Assembly: GCA_011052285.1 (NCBI GenBank)
Contig: DRJH01000047.1
Location: 1-25,779, forward strand
DNA length: 25,779 bases
DNA from: Gammaproteobacteria bacterium
GTDB lineage: Bacteria; Pseudomonadota; Gammaproteobacteria; Arenicellales; DRJH01
Direction of reading: 5' to 3'
Of the stretch, positions 10,462 to 18,219 are shown piece after piece. The translations under genes and the position numbers were made by a program. Under the pieces are notes generated by a model. It was not told where the DNA came from. It did no database searches and saw only the letters and a list, made by a program, of their open reading frames with translations. Numbering within the stretch: position 1 is the first letter of the stretch; every line of letters begins with the position of its first letter.

Positions 10462-10772
10462 TGGCGTAAAAGCTGAGTGCAGCACTCGAGAGGAGAATCT
10501 CGTCTTGTTCTTTACTCCATCCTCTTAAGAAATGGAGTCTCCGGTAAAGCCGGGGCGATTCACGGGGCTAACAGAGTAGAAATTACCTGCCATCGACTCA
10601 GGCTCCGGGCCTGGTATATCTGGGAATAGAACAAGCCATCCATTCCCCAACAGACTTTCCTGCATTGGGAGGTCTGTTTCCCATAGGTTGCTGCAGTTAG
10701 CTCCCGCATTTGCCCAAGGGAGAGCCCTGATCCGGTGTCGGTTTTATAAATAAACTTGATATCAAATACTTA
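10462..10772 (+). other. Hairpin-dense noncoding stretch after the helicase gene
   Basis: No credible gene is present. By eye there is a near-continuous series of stem-loops: 10475-79/83-87, 10487-91/98-502, 10514-20/32-38 (7 perfect pairs, ACTCCAT with ATGGAGT), 10539-44/50-55, 10599-603/609-613, 10622-27/42-47 (GGGAAT with ATTCCC), 10649-60/67-78 (12 pairs including two G-T) and 10701-05/18-22. After these comes an AT-rich patch with the palindrome TTGATATCAA (10756-10765). This could be the 3' untranslated region of the sacsin/helicase operon, a structured noncoding RNA, or remnants of palindromic elements. No hairpin is followed by a long T tract. Confidence 0.35.
10649..10679 (+). terminator. 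Long hairpin, possible weak terminator of the helicase operon
   Basis: A 12-bp stem (10649-10660 with 10667-10678, two G-T pairs) encloses the 6-nt loop TGCATT. It starts 187 nt after the helicase stop. Only three T residues follow, so this may be an RNA structure or a Rho-dependent end rather than a classical intrinsic terminator. Confidence 0.3.
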
Positions 10773-11245
10773 CAGCCAGTCCAGATGCCGCATCGCTGCG
10801 GCAGCCCGATTCCATAAGTAACCTGAAGACGGGTGCCAATCCTCTAGGGTGACACCGGCCCAAGACAAATTAACCCCACCGTGCCGCAGGTGTGCAGGCA
10901 CGGCAGTCTTCCCTACTACCCACCAGAAACAGCAATTATCAGTTGCAAATAAAGAGTGCGTCCTGGAACCGGCTCGCGGGCGGTTTCCGGACCCCTAGCC
11001 ATGCGGGGTCGAGGGTTCCATGGAAACCCTGGCGTACTTGGCGGGATCGGCGGCTGGCCGGTCAGGGGGCGACGGAAAAGCCTCCGGCCGGGCCGATTCC
11101 TTTTGGTCTGGGGCTGACAGGAATGTTGGCCCCGGCCTTTCTTTTTCTTTCCCCTTTGTGAGTTGCACTAATTCTGTGCCGGCCCTGCCGGCGACGTACC
11201 CATCCCTGTATTCCCTGAACCCCTTTACCTGATGAGGAGATTCCC
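10773..11245 (+). promoter_or_regulatory. Structured 5' leader of the first vWA gene
   Basis: A noncoding leader with several stems: GCCGCA/TGCGGC (10787-92/10797-802); an imperfect 7-bp stem around 10836-10860; CCGTGCC/GGCACGG (10879-85/10897-903); GACCCC/GGGGTC near 10990-11010; a long terminator-like stem (11086-11137); and GCCGGC/GCCGGC (11178-83/11187-92). The 10879-10903 stem has a counterpart with compensatory changes ahead of the second vWA gene (22402-22425), and sequence similarity resumes from about 11131 to the start codon. This supports a shared functional leader. I recognise no known riboswitch class in it. Confidence 0.45.
11086..11150 (+). terminator. Intrinsic terminator or attenuator upstream of vWA copy 1
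   Basis: Nine outer pairs (11086-11094 with 11128-11137, one bulged C) and five inner pairs (ATTCC 11096-11100 with GGAAT 11120-11124) form a long GC-rich stem. It is followed at once by the T-rich run TTTCTTTTTCTTT (11138-11150). It lies 95 nt before the vWA start codon, and a comparable element sits at the same distance ahead of copy 2. It could end an upstream transcript or act as an attenuator; I see no clear sigma-70 promoter between it and the gene. Confidence 0.6.
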
Positions 11246-11950
11246 ATGGACTACAACCTGACCGATTACGATGTCATCCCAAACCTCGAAGACACCCTGG
11301 AGTTTGAGGACAACCCGGACCAGCGCACCCCCTGTGTGTTGCTGCTCGATACTTCCTACTCCATGGCTGGTGAGCCCATTCTTGAGCTCAACCAGGGGCT
11401 GAAGATCTTCAAACAGACCCTGATGGAGGACTCCCTGGCCCGCCGGCGGGTCGAGGTATCGGTGTTGACCTTCGGCGGTCAGGTGGACCTGGTGCAGGAC
11501 TTTGTCACCGCTGATCAGTTTAATCCGCCGACCCTCCATGCCTCCGGCGGTACCCCCATGGGGGAGGCTATCGACCGGGCTCTGGATCGGGTGGCGATGC
11601 GCAAGACACTGTATGCCCAGGCCGGTGTCCCAAAGACCCTGCCCTGGGTGTTTCTCATCACCGACGGTGCTCCCACCGACGACTGGCAGCGGGCGGCCGA
11701 ACGGGTTCGTCGAAACAGTGACACGGGAGAGATGGCCTTATTTGCTGTCGGAGTCCAGGGCGCGGACATGCACACCCTGGGACAGATCGCCGCGCCCAAC
11801 CGTCCGCCAGTCAAGCTGGCGGGACTGCAGTTCCGGGAACTCTTTGCCTGGCTTTCGCAAAGCCTGCGACAGGTCTCGCGCTCGGTGGCTGGGGCGCAGG
11901 TAGCCTTGCCGCCACCTAAAGACTGGGCCGAAGGCTGGGGGCAGGTGTAA
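11246..11950 (+). CDS. TerY-like von Willebrand factor A domain protein (orphan copy)
   Basis: A cytoplasmic vWA protein of 234 aa that spans the whole domain. The metal-ion-dependent adhesion site is intact: DTSYS (about 35-39), the Thr in GGTPMGEA (about 102-109) and the Asp in ITDGAPTDD. There is no signal peptide or membrane segment, so it is a TerY-type intracellular vWA and not a surface adhesin. The ATG has GAGGAG upstream. It matches the second copy at 22634-23338 in 225 of 234 residues, and the leaders also match. Unlike copy 2, it ends in TAA and is followed by 315 bp with no phosphatase or kinase gene or remnant. In TerY-P systems the vWA protein is thought to act with a PP2C phosphatase and a kinase; this copy might share the downstream partners or work with the envelope genes that follow it. 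Function beyond metal-dependent protein binding is unknown. Confidence 0.9.
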   Translation: MDYNLTDYDVIPNLEDTLEFEDNPDQRTPCVLLLDTSYSMAGEPILELNQGLKIFKQTLMEDSLARRRVEVSVLTFGGQVDLVQDFVTADQFNPPTLHASGGTPMGEAIDRALDRVAMRKTLYAQAGVPKTLPWVFLITDGAPTDDWQRAAERVRRNSDTGEMALFAVGVQGADMHTLGQIAAPNRPPVKLAGLQFRELFAWLSQSLRQVSRSVAGAQVALPPPKDWAEGWGQV

Positions 11951-12032
11951 CCACAGTGCAGCAGCAAAGATCCTGCAGACTGGCCGGTAATTGCTAAGGA
12001 AACTCGTCATTGTCTCCATCAATCTCGCACAC

Positions 12033-12065
12033 CATGGGAGGTTCTCCTCCCATGTCGTCTTTCCG
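12033..12065 (+). terminator. Perfect 9-bp hairpin, candidate terminator after vWA copy 1
   Basis: CATGGGAGG pairs perfectly with CCTCCCATG around the 4-nt loop TTCT (12033-12054). It is followed by TCGTCTTTCC, which is only moderately T-rich. It lies 82 nt after the vWA stop. A bidirectional terminator or protein-binding palindrome is also possible. Confidence 0.4.
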
Positions 12066-12221
12066 ACAGGAACACCATCCCAGTCCTCGACGGTGAATCA
12101 TCGCTATCCAAATAGCATAAGGCGTTGTTTGGCAGGGCCATAAATCATTTGGCCCACATTGATGAATCGTTGGCAATCAGATTCCACATAGACATGAGCA
12201 GCGTGTGGTCAACGCACGCGG

Positions 12222-12235
12222 ATTATCAGTTGCAA
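12222..12235 (+). promoter_or_regulatory. Recurrent upstream element, instance 2
   Basis: ATTATCAGTTGCAA ends about 30 nt before the lipoprotein start codon. Near-identical elements occur at 10935-10948, 17616-17628 and 21230-21242, the last two at a similar distance from a start codon. It may be an operator or a conserved 5' UTR site. Confidence 0.4.
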
Positions 12236-12268
12236 TAAATAAATGAACTCACTGAAGAGGACGCCATG

Positions 12269-12304
12269 ATGAGAAACCCCATGAGAAACCCCATTAGAAA
12301 GCCG
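12269..12304 (+). repeat. 12-nt tandem repeat carrying alternative start codons
   Basis: ATGAGAAACCCC occurs twice (12269-12280, 12281-12292), followed by a degenerate third unit (12293-12304), encoding MRNP-MRNP-IRKP. The deleted paralogue at 21279 has one fewer unit (MRNT-IRQP), consistent with replication slippage at the start of the gene. Confidence 0.8.
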
Positions 12305-12751
12305 ATCCTGATCCTGGCAGTAAGTGCAACATTGGTGCTGGCTGGTTGCGCCAGCAACCCCACGAACCAAGGTATTGGCACTGTAGTGGGTGGGGTCCTC
12401 GGTGGTATAGGCGGTGCCCAGATCGGCAAAGGGCGGGGGCGTACAGCAGCAATTATTGTGGGCACGCTCGCAGGAGCCGCCATCGGCGGGAGTATCGGTC
12501 GGACTATGGACGATGTCGATCGAATGAAGGTGGCGTCGGCGCTGGAGCACAGCCCCTCGAACCGGTCGACCACGTGGCGAAACCCCGATAGCGGAAACCG
12601 TTACACGGTGACCCCGCGCCGGACCTATCGCCAGTCTGCGCAGACCTACTGTCGGGAGTACAACATTGATGCACAGATTGGCGGGCGCCGCGAGAAGGTC
12701 TACGGCACGGCCTGTCGGCAACCCGACGGCAGTTGGCGGATGCAATCGTGA
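12269..12751 (+). CDS. Glycine-zipper lipoprotein of the 17 kDa surface antigen family
   Basis: A predicted outer-membrane lipoprotein of 160 aa. The N-terminus is basic, then a hydrophobic stretch ends in the lipobox VLAGC. A Gly-rich glycine-zipper segment follows (GTVVGGVLGGIGGAQIGKG and GTLAGAAIGGSIG), typical of the Rickettsia 17 kDa antigen/glycine-zipper 2TM family. The C-terminal part has a conserved TPRRTYR...CREY...YGTACRQPDGSW segment, as in that family. The start is ambiguous: ATG codons at 12266, 12269 and 12281 are all in frame, two of them within a 12-nt tandem repeat. AGAGG at 12256-12260 is best spaced for 12269. The stop overlaps the next gene's GTG by 4 nt (GTGA). A second, internally deleted copy lies at 21279-21464. 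A structural role in the outer membrane is likely. Confidence 0.85.
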   Translation: MRNPMRNPIRKPILILAVSATLVLAGCASNPTNQGIGTVVGGVLGGIGGAQIGKGRGRTAAIIVGTLAGAAIGGSIGRTMDDVDRMKVASALEHSPSNRSTTWRNPDSGNRYTVTPRRTYRQSAQTYCREYNIDAQIGGRREKVYGTACRQPDGSWRMQS

Positions 12752-13299
12752 GCAAACCAAGAAACGGCCTGATGCAGTTGGTTCTTCTCACAGGGCTTTG
12801 TCACGCGGCGCCTGTGCTGGCTCAAGAGCCTGCCCCGGGTCCGTGGGATCGCCTGCGTGCGGCAGTGGAGCAGGAGGGCGAGCAGTTTCAGGAGGTGTTG
12901 CAGGGTCAACAGCAGATGGATGCCGAAGACAAGGCCCTGCAAGAACAGCTTGGGCAGGGCCGGCGCCTGCGGGCGATGCACCGCGAGGCGGTGTTGCTCT
13001 CGGAACTCAACGTGGCCTGGATCCGCGATGAACTCGATCACTGGGACTGTCGGATCGCCGAGCAGAAAGTCCATGAAGTCGAAACCCGGGTTGGCGAGCT
13101 CAGCGACTATGGGCAGCGCCTCGACACCCTGTGCGGTGGACTTGGTGCTGATGCGGGTTATCAGCAGCAGATCTGTAAGAGCCAACGCGCCGAGCTGGCG
13201 CAGGCCGTAACTGAACTCGAAGGCCTCGGCCAACGCTATGCGGCGGCATGTTCTACAACGGATCAGCAATCCAGACAACGTGGAGGAGCCAAACCATGA
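12748..13299 (+). CDS. Secreted helical protein of unknown function with four cysteines
   Basis: About 183 aa from the GTG at 12748, which overlaps the previous stop (GTGA). A TTG at 12733 would add five residues but is less likely. The N-terminus is a Sec signal peptide (basic SKPRN, a hydrophobic segment, cleavage near VLA-Q). The mature part is predicted largely alpha-helical and rich in Gln, Glu, Arg and Ala. It has four cysteines (in WDC, TLC, QIC and AAC contexts) that could form disulfides in the periplasm. No family is recognised. It overlaps the next gene by 4 nt (ATGA), so it belongs to a tightly coupled envelope operon. The region is visibly more GC-rich than the sacsin/helicase genes. 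Confidence 0.75.
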   Translation: MSKPRNGLMQLVLLTGLCHAAPVLAQEPAPGPWDRLRAAVEQEGEQFQEVLQGQQQMDAEDKALQEQLGQGRRLRAMHREAVLLSELNVAWIRDELDHWDCRIAEQKVHEVETRVGELSDYGQRLDTLCGGLGADAGYQQQICKSQRAELAQAVTELEGLGQRYAAACSTTDQQSRQRGGAKP

Positions 13300-13895
13300 C
13301 GATAAGCAGCAAGCAAGCATCCCTAGGGCTCAGTGGCATCATGCTGGCGGCATTGCTGACCGTACCGGTGGTTGAGGCCCACACGGAGGCTACCGCTACT
13401 CCGGTGCCATTTCCCCAAGCGCCGACCGGCCTGCCTACCGAGAATGAACTGCAGGCTACGTTGGCGAACCGGCAGCAGTTCATGGCGCTGGTCGACAACG
13501 TTACCCAGGGCGTTTTTACTGCCACGGAACGCTACCGTCAATACGTCGGCTCCGTAAAAAAGATGTTGGCCGGCTGTGAAGTGGGGTCGGATATCTCAGG
13601 CTTTGAGAACACCGGTTTTGAGGGGCTGGTGGCCGCTGGCGGCCGTCAGTGCCGGAATTGGGTGGCGGATTTTGATCAGCAGGCACGGGCATATGCCGCA
13701 CGCCTGGATAAGGCCGTGGCCTTCCAGAAGCTGGTGCAGCGGGTGGGCGAGCGGGTACAGGGTCAGATCGATCGTATCCGGATTGCGTTGCATGCCAAGC
13801 AGTTGAAGCGTGCCGTGGATCAGGGTCTGCGCGAAGTTTATAACACTCGCAGGGCCATCAAACCGTGGATGGACTCAAAAGGTCAAAACCGTTAA
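13296..13895 (+). CDS. Secreted helical protein of unknown function
   Basis: 199 aa from ATG 13296, chosen because it overlaps the previous stop as ATGA and has GGAGGAG at 13282-13288. An in-frame start at 13248 lies inside the upstream gene and would bury the signal peptide. Residues 1-28 form a signal peptide (MTISSKQ..., hydrophobic core, VVEA-H). The mature protein is Pro-rich at first, then mostly amphipathic helix with two cysteines (AGCEVG, RQCRNW). No catalytic motif or known family is seen. It is the third gene of the coupled envelope set; a periplasmic structural or scaffold role is a guess based on context. Confidence 0.75.
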   Translation: MTISSKQASLGLSGIMLAALLTVPVVEAHTEATATPVPFPQAPTGLPTENELQATLANRQQFMALVDNVTQGVFTATERYRQYVGSVKKMLAGCEVGSDISGFENTGFEGLVAAGGRQCRNWVADFDQQARAYAARLDKAVAFQKLVQRVGERVQGQIDRIRIALHAKQLKRAVDQGLREVYNTRRAIKPWMDSKGQNR

Positions 13896-13912
13896 CCGGG
13901 AGAGAACCAATC

Positions 13913-15025
13913 ATGAAGACAAGTAAACCAACCGTAGTTGTGTTTCTCATTATGGCGGTGTCCACATTTTCAACAGTAGTTGCACAGGAGCAGGATGAAG
14001 ACACATATCTTAATCCAAATCAGGCTCCGGCAAGTTCCTCGACTCCCGCAGTTACGTTGGATGTAGTGGATCAGCACTTGCTGGAAGCGTCACAGGCCAT
14101 TGATGAGTCTGCGCGCGGGGCTGCACTACGTGCGGCACAAGTCGCACTCGATACTATGTATCTGAGGTCAGACACAGCACCCAACACCAGTAGTGTGCCC
14201 GGTGAAAATGCGGAGTGGCTTGCCCAAACAGAACGCAGCCTCGGCCGGTTTCAGGAACAGACGCGAAAGGAGTTGCGCGAGAGCCTGATGCAAAAGCTGT
14301 GGGCAAGCCCCTACGAGGCGGTTCCGGCACATGATCTTACCGCCCTGGAGACTGTTTCGGATGTTCTGCGCTTGGTGCGTGAGATTCAACGTCTTGGTGG
14401 CGGTGGTACCGATGTGCTCGAGGTTCTTCAGACAACCTACTGGAACAGATTGATGTCGCATCGTGAATCAGCCGGTCTTGAGTACACAGCGCTGGGCGAC
14501 ATGAAGAAAGCACCGGTTTTCGATCAGCAGGTACTGCGTGGTAAGGATGGTGAGATACATCTCTATCAACTTACAGGTATGGAAGACCACACGCTCCGCT
14601 GGGTACAGGCGCCGGTAACTAATGTCCCCACCGGTCTCTTGACCAGCGAAGCCCTGACGGTGGACCTTTCCCGGGAAAGCGCTTCCTGGCTGCTTGTAAT
14701 GGATGGCGAGGGGCTTGCCAATCACCTTGTGGCACATCGGCATTGGTTGGAAGTGATCGAGCGGGAGGTGCGCCTGGTATTACTCGAACGCGGTGACTAT
14801 GCCGTGGCACTACGAGATCTGCCTCCCGAATGGTTTTCCCCGGGTCGGCGAGTCCCGTATGTCCTTCCGGCGGTGGCGAACAAAACTCCCGCGCAACTGT
14901 ATCTTGTTCGCGTCGCGGATAAACGAGTGCTGGGTAGTTGGCCCCTGATCAATCTGGATGGTCCAGGTGGTCCAGCCCTCAAAGATCTGATCAACCGTAT
15001 CTTCGCGGCCACGAATCCGCAGTGA
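13913..15025 (+). CDS. Secreted protein of unknown function
   Basis: 370 aa from ATG 13913, with GGGAGAG (13898-13904) as ribosome binding site; the earlier in-frame ATG at 13865 lies inside the preceding gene. A signal peptide is clear (MKTSKPTVVVFLIMA..., cleavage near VVA-Q). The mature protein starts acidic, has a helical N-terminal half, and a C-terminal half with a more mixed strand/helix look (LYQLTGMEDHTLRWVQAP and following). It has no cysteines, lipobox or further membrane segment that I can see. I do not recognise the family. It is 17 nt downstream of the previous gene, so it is probably the last gene of the 12269-15025 operon. Confidence 0.75.
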   Translation: MKTSKPTVVVFLIMAVSTFSTVVAQEQDEDTYLNPNQAPASSSTPAVTLDVVDQHLLEASQAIDESARGAALRAAQVALDTMYLRSDTAPNTSSVPGENAEWLAQTERSLGRFQEQTRKELRESLMQKLWASPYEAVPAHDLTALETVSDVLRLVREIQRLGGGGTDVLEVLQTTYWNRLMSHRESAGLEYTALGDMKKAPVFDQQVLRGKDGEIHLYQLTGMEDHTLRWVQAPVTNVPTGLLTSEALTVDLSRESASWLLVMDGEGLANHLVAHRHWLEVIEREVRLVLLERGDYAVALRDLPPEWFSPGRRVPYVLPAVANKTPAQLYLVRVADKRVLGSWPLINLDGPGGPALKDLINRIFAATNPQ

Positions 15026-15124
15026 TACGGGAGTGTCTGGTTCGGACGTTACACAGGACTCCCTCTCTATTCGCACCAGTAACTAACCAACAATGATTCA
15101 AAACCAACCTGAATAGGAACCACT

Positions 15125-17590
15125 ATGCCCAACATCGAACATCTGATAGTTGAATCCTCGCTGGAGGATCATGGGGAACAGCGTCCGGAGCAAGCGGATT
15201 CGATCGTTATGCAGATGCGGGAGTGCAAGGAGGGAAAATACGAGGCCAAATTCAGGTTGGCCCTCACAGGTATAGTCAATATGCCGAATGAAGCAAAACC
15301 CGAAGAGAGTCGTGATCGTATCGCCTGGATCGATGACAGCATTTGCGCACTTCTGAGTGGTCTGAGTGATGGCCAGGCACTCGACCTTAATTATGGGTGG
15401 CGACACCAGCCGGAAAAATCGCCCGAGTTTAATTGGGAGATCGTCGGATCCAGTATGGGCACAGCCGGGGCAGATGCACTCGAAGGCGCGAGGGATCTGT
15501 TTCATTCCCTACAGGTTGTCTTGGGGAATCCAGCAATGGGACTCAGGTTTTCACCGGCCAAGTCAGCACACAAGGAGTCCAGTGCTGGCTTCAATTGGAG
15601 GTACATTTTGGAACCAGCCGCGATTTCGATCCCCGTAAAGAAGGGGCGCCGAGTAGGATATACGGGTGTCCATCCTGCCGCCGGGCAGGTGATCTTGGCT
15701 TTCCCGCCGGACAGAAACAGAGTGGACTTTGATTCAGTGATTCGTACTGGGGGAGCCAGCCCTGCTTCATTTACTGTATCGCTATGTGTGGAAGGAATTA
15801 CACTCAACGACGAAGAGCTTGATGTTGTCAATACGGCATTTGATCACTTGCGCACCGGGGAGGTGGGGCAGATCCGGCTAGAAGGGTCCAGGGCCGGCCG
15901 CATATACGACGATGGCATTGTGGCCTCAACGTTGTATCGGCTTGAACGCTGGCTGGGGGACCCGCGCGGTTATAAAGTGAGTTGCACGGTGCGGGCGGAC
16001 GGACCTCTTCCAAAGCCACTGCTAGAGATCATCGGCTGCGAGCTATTCCGGGGTGTGCCAGTTTCAGCGCGCAGGATTACCGAAAGTTTAGACATCGAGC
16101 ATCAAGATACATCAGGAATCGTAAATCTCGCTGACTGTTTCCATCGTGCTGACAGTCCATTAAATCTACTTCCCGGCATGGAAGGACTTCAGCGTGTGGG
16201 CATACCTCGTGCCTACACCTCGGCACCAGTAGAACTGTCACCCAAGGGGACCGTTCTTGGATATTGTGGGCAACAACACGCAGGTCCTACGATAAGGCTC
16301 GCCGATACAGACCGCAGCCGGCACTGCTACGTCATCGGTGCAACTGGAACCGGGAAATCAACACTGCTCTATAACATGATTTCACAGGATATCGAGAGTG
16401 GCCAGGGGCTGTGCATGATCGATCCGCATGGAGACCTGTATGAACAGTTAGTGAATAGTGTACCGAAACATCGGGCCAAAGATGTGATCCTAATGGATCT
16501 GGCAGACTTACAGTATGCGGTTGGGATAAACCTCCTCGAATGTAAGGGTCCCAACAGAGATGTACAGATGAACTTTGTCGTCAACGAGTTGATGATGATC
16601 TTTAGTCGGTTGTACAACCTGGATATTGTCGGTGGCCCTGGCTTCGAAGCCTATATGAGGAATGCATTACTGGCGGTAATGGATATTGAGGGTCGGACGG
16701 CAACGCTGTTGGATGTGGTGCGGTTTTTTGAAGACGACGAGTTTCGGCGGTATGTGAAAAAAAGATCTAAGAACGTGCTGGCAGTAAGTTTCTGGGAGCG
16801 GCAAGCGGAAAGGGTTAAGGGTGATTGGGATATTATGAATCTTGCGCCTTATATCACGTGCAAGCTCAACCAATTTACTCACAATGCGCTTCTGCGTCCG
16901 ATTATCGGCCAGCCGAGAAGTACGATCGACTTCCGAAAGGCCATGGATCAAGGAAAGATTATTCTCGTGAATCTCGCCAAGGGATTGCTTGGTGAGTTTG
17001 ACGCTCGGCTTCTCGGTATGCTGCTGGTTGGAAAGATATTCAATGCATCGCTATCACGGATATCGGTTAATAAGTCGGAACGTAAGCCATTCTACCTGTA
17101 CATCGATGAATTCCAGAATCTTGCGACGCCGTCGGTTATTGGGTTACTCAGTGAGGCGCGAAAATTCGGGCTGTCTCTCATTATGGCCAATCAGCATTTT
17201 GGGCAGTTTTCGGAAGACGACAGGAAGCGGGGAGTGGAAGATGCCATCCTTGGCAATGTAGCTACGATGCTCTTCTTTCGAATGGGACCGAAAGATGCAG
17301 AGAAACTTGAAACGTATACCAAGCCTTATCTCAACGCCCACGACCTGCAACACCTTCCCGATCATCATGTGGCATGCAGGATGCTCAACAATAATGCGCC
17401 CGTTTCATCCTTTGTATTCGAGACATTCCCGATGCAGGCTCCTGTTCTGGCGAAGGAAGAGCAAGATCAGATCACGCGGAACATACGCCGTCGGGCGAGG
17501 CGGGTTTATGCCAGAAAGCGTGAAAAGATCGAGCAGGAAATCATGCAGGACTGGTCAACAGGTCCTGCCAAGAAGGATATGAGTGGATAG
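15125..17590 (+). CDS. HerA/VirD4-type P-loop ATPase, type IV secretion DNA-binding-domain family
   Basis: 821 aa. The C-terminal half is a FtsK/HerA-clan ATPase: Walker A GATGTGKST (405-413), the IDPHGD segment after the first strand, and Walker B FYLYIDEFQN (656-665, Asp661/Glu662). A sensor-like segment LIMANQHFGQ follows. This pattern is typical of conjugative coupling proteins and related TraM-recognition ATPases. The N-terminal 380 residues are unassigned and lack the membrane helices of true VirD4, so it is probably soluble or recruited to the membrane by a partner. ATG 15125 has TAGGA upstream. It stands alone between two envelope-gene operons, 99 nt after the first and 71 nt before the second. 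No relaxase, VirB4 or mating-pair genes are in the window, so a conjugation role is unsupported. DNA or protein translocation powered by ATP is the family expectation. Confidence 0.85.
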   Translation: MPNIEHLIVESSLEDHGEQRPEQADSIVMQMRECKEGKYEAKFRLALTGIVNMPNEAKPEESRDRIAWIDDSICALLSGLSDGQALDLNYGWRHQPEKSPEFNWEIVGSSMGTAGADALEGARDLFHSLQVVLGNPAMGLRFSPAKSAHKESSAGFNWRYILEPAAISIPVKKGRRVGYTGVHPAAGQVILAFPPDRNRVDFDSVIRTGGASPASFTVSLCVEGITLNDEELDVVNTAFDHLRTGEVGQIRLEGSRAGRIYDDGIVASTLYRLERWLGDPRGYKVSCTVRADGPLPKPLLEIIGCELFRGVPVSARRITESLDIEHQDTSGIVNLADCFHRADSPLNLLPGMEGLQRVGIPRAYTSAPVELSPKGTVLGYCGQQHAGPTIRLADTDRSRHCYVIGATGTGKSTLLYNMISQDIESGQGLCMIDPHGDLYEQLVNSVPKHRAKDVILMDLADLQYAVGINLLECKGPNRDVQMNFVVNELMMIFSRLYNLDIVGGPGFEAYMRNALLAVMDIEGRTATLLDVVRFFEDDEFRRYVKKRSKNVLAVSFWERQAERVKGDWDIMNLAPYITCKLNQFTHNALLRPIIGQPRSTIDFRKAMDQGKIILVNLAKGLLGEFDARLLGMLLVGKIFNASLSRISVNKSERKPFYLYIDEFQNLATPSVIGLLSEARKFGLSLIMANQHFGQFSEDDRKRGVEDAILGNVATMLFFRMGPKDAEKLETYTKPYLNAHDLQHLPDHHVACRMLNNNAPVSSFVFETFPMQAPVLAKEEQDQITRNIRRRARRVYARKREKIEQEIMQDWSTGPAKKDMSG

Positions 17591-17615
17591 GGTGTACTCG
17601 GAGTTCGTAATAGGG

Positions 17616-17628
17616 TTGTCAGTTGCAA
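17616..17628 (+). promoter_or_regulatory. Recurrent upstream element, instance 3
   Basis: TTGTCAGTTGCAA (17616-17628) lies 33 nt before ATG 17662, matching the spacing seen at 12222-12235 and 21230-21242. It is the only conserved feature in the 71-nt gap after the ATPase gene. Confidence 0.4.
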
Positions 17629-17661
17629 AACATCTTTAGACGATCATGGGAGGCACCAGTC

Positions 17662-18219
17662 ATGACCAATGCAATCATTAAACAAATGGCCGCCCATTTA
17701 CTCATCGGGGGGCTTTCAGTCTCCATTAGTCTTGTGGCCTTCGAGGGCATCCTGACTATCGCTCTACCGCCTATGGAAAAACCAGGCGCCGAGTTGGCCC
17801 AGATAGTTGATCAGTCGTCGAATGAGGCGCCCATTGTTGTTGCAGCTCCCCCAGTATCGGAAAAGGAAAATGGGATGCAAAATCCAGCGTGCAGCAGCGA
17901 CTTCTATGCCGTGTTTGATGCCGACTCCAGTCAAACCTGCGTTCGGAATCCTACGCCACTCATGGCGCAGTGGGGTCCTCCGTCGGCTTCCTGGTTCCGG
18001 TCACTCGGAGGCGAGTTTCATTCGCAGAGGGCAGATACCACCCCGTCAGGTCTTTGTGCATGCCTCGCAGCACAGAATGGATATCAGTCAGCAGACAGGG
18101 CGCAGGGGCTGAACCCGATTGATCAAATCCTGTTTGAGAACACACAGATCCCAATTACCAAATGGGTTTGTGGAGATCCGTGTGTAACTGTAGCCAAAGG
18201 AGAATCACATGAATACTGA
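17662..18219 (+). CDS. Membrane-anchored Cys-rich periplasmic protein, unknown family
   Basis: 185 aa from ATG 17662, with GGGAGG at 17648-17653; a longer in-frame start at 17623 has no ribosome binding site. Residues about 9-36 form one hydrophobic segment ending in LPP without an obvious cleavage site, so it is probably an N-terminal anchor. A Pro/Ala/Glu-rich linker follows. The C-terminal domain has six cysteines (PACSS, QTCVR, GLCACLA, WVCGDPC), suggesting disulfides in the periplasm. No family is recognised. It overlaps the ExbB-like gene by 11 nt and starts a run of five tightly packed envelope genes, so it may be a partner or plug for the channel subunits. Confidence 0.7.
   Translation: MTNAIIKQMAAHLLIGGLSVSISLVAFEGILTIALPPMEKPGAELAQIVDQSSNEAPIVVAAPPVSEKENGMQNPACSSDFYAVFDADSSQTCVRNPTPLMAQWGPPSASWFRSLGGEFHSQRADTTPSGLCACLAAQNGYQSADRAQGLNPIDQILFENTQIPITKWVCGDPCVTVAKGESHEY

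Larger units (their letters stand above)
11951..12265 (+). other. Noncoding gap between vWA copy 1 and the envelope-gene operon
   Basis: No gene is supported in these 315 bases. They hold a perfect 9-bp hairpin (12033-12054), a 6-bp stem GGGCCA/TGGCCC (12135-12140 with 12150-12155), and the recurrent element ATTATCAGTTGCAA (12222-12235) just ahead of the lipoprotein gene. No convincing -35/-10 pair is seen. Confidence 0.5.

Noticed and set aside
10990..11035. tRNA-like T arm (GGGTT/AACCC with a 7-nt loop)
   Set aside because: The loop does not fit TTCRANY and no matching acceptor, D or anticodon arms are present.
10892..11161. 89-codon + strand ORF in the vWA leader
   Set aside because: It runs through hairpins and the terminator-like element, has no ribosome binding site and no protein-like features, and has no counterpart in the second leader.
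10462..11245. Integron attC sites, group II intron, or known riboswitch in the hairpin-rich gap
   Set aside because: I could not find attC core sites in the right pairing, an intron domain V, or a consensus of a riboswitch class such as cobalamin; only generic stems are visible.
12700..13320. 206-codon minus-strand ORF
   Set aside because: It overlaps two + strand genes with signal peptides and 4-nt overlaps; GC-rich coding DNA often opens the opposite frame.
15125..17590. Conjugative type IV secretion locus
   Set aside because: Only the coupling-protein-like ATPase is present; no relaxase, VirB4, pilin or mating-channel genes, and it lacks N-terminal membrane helices.
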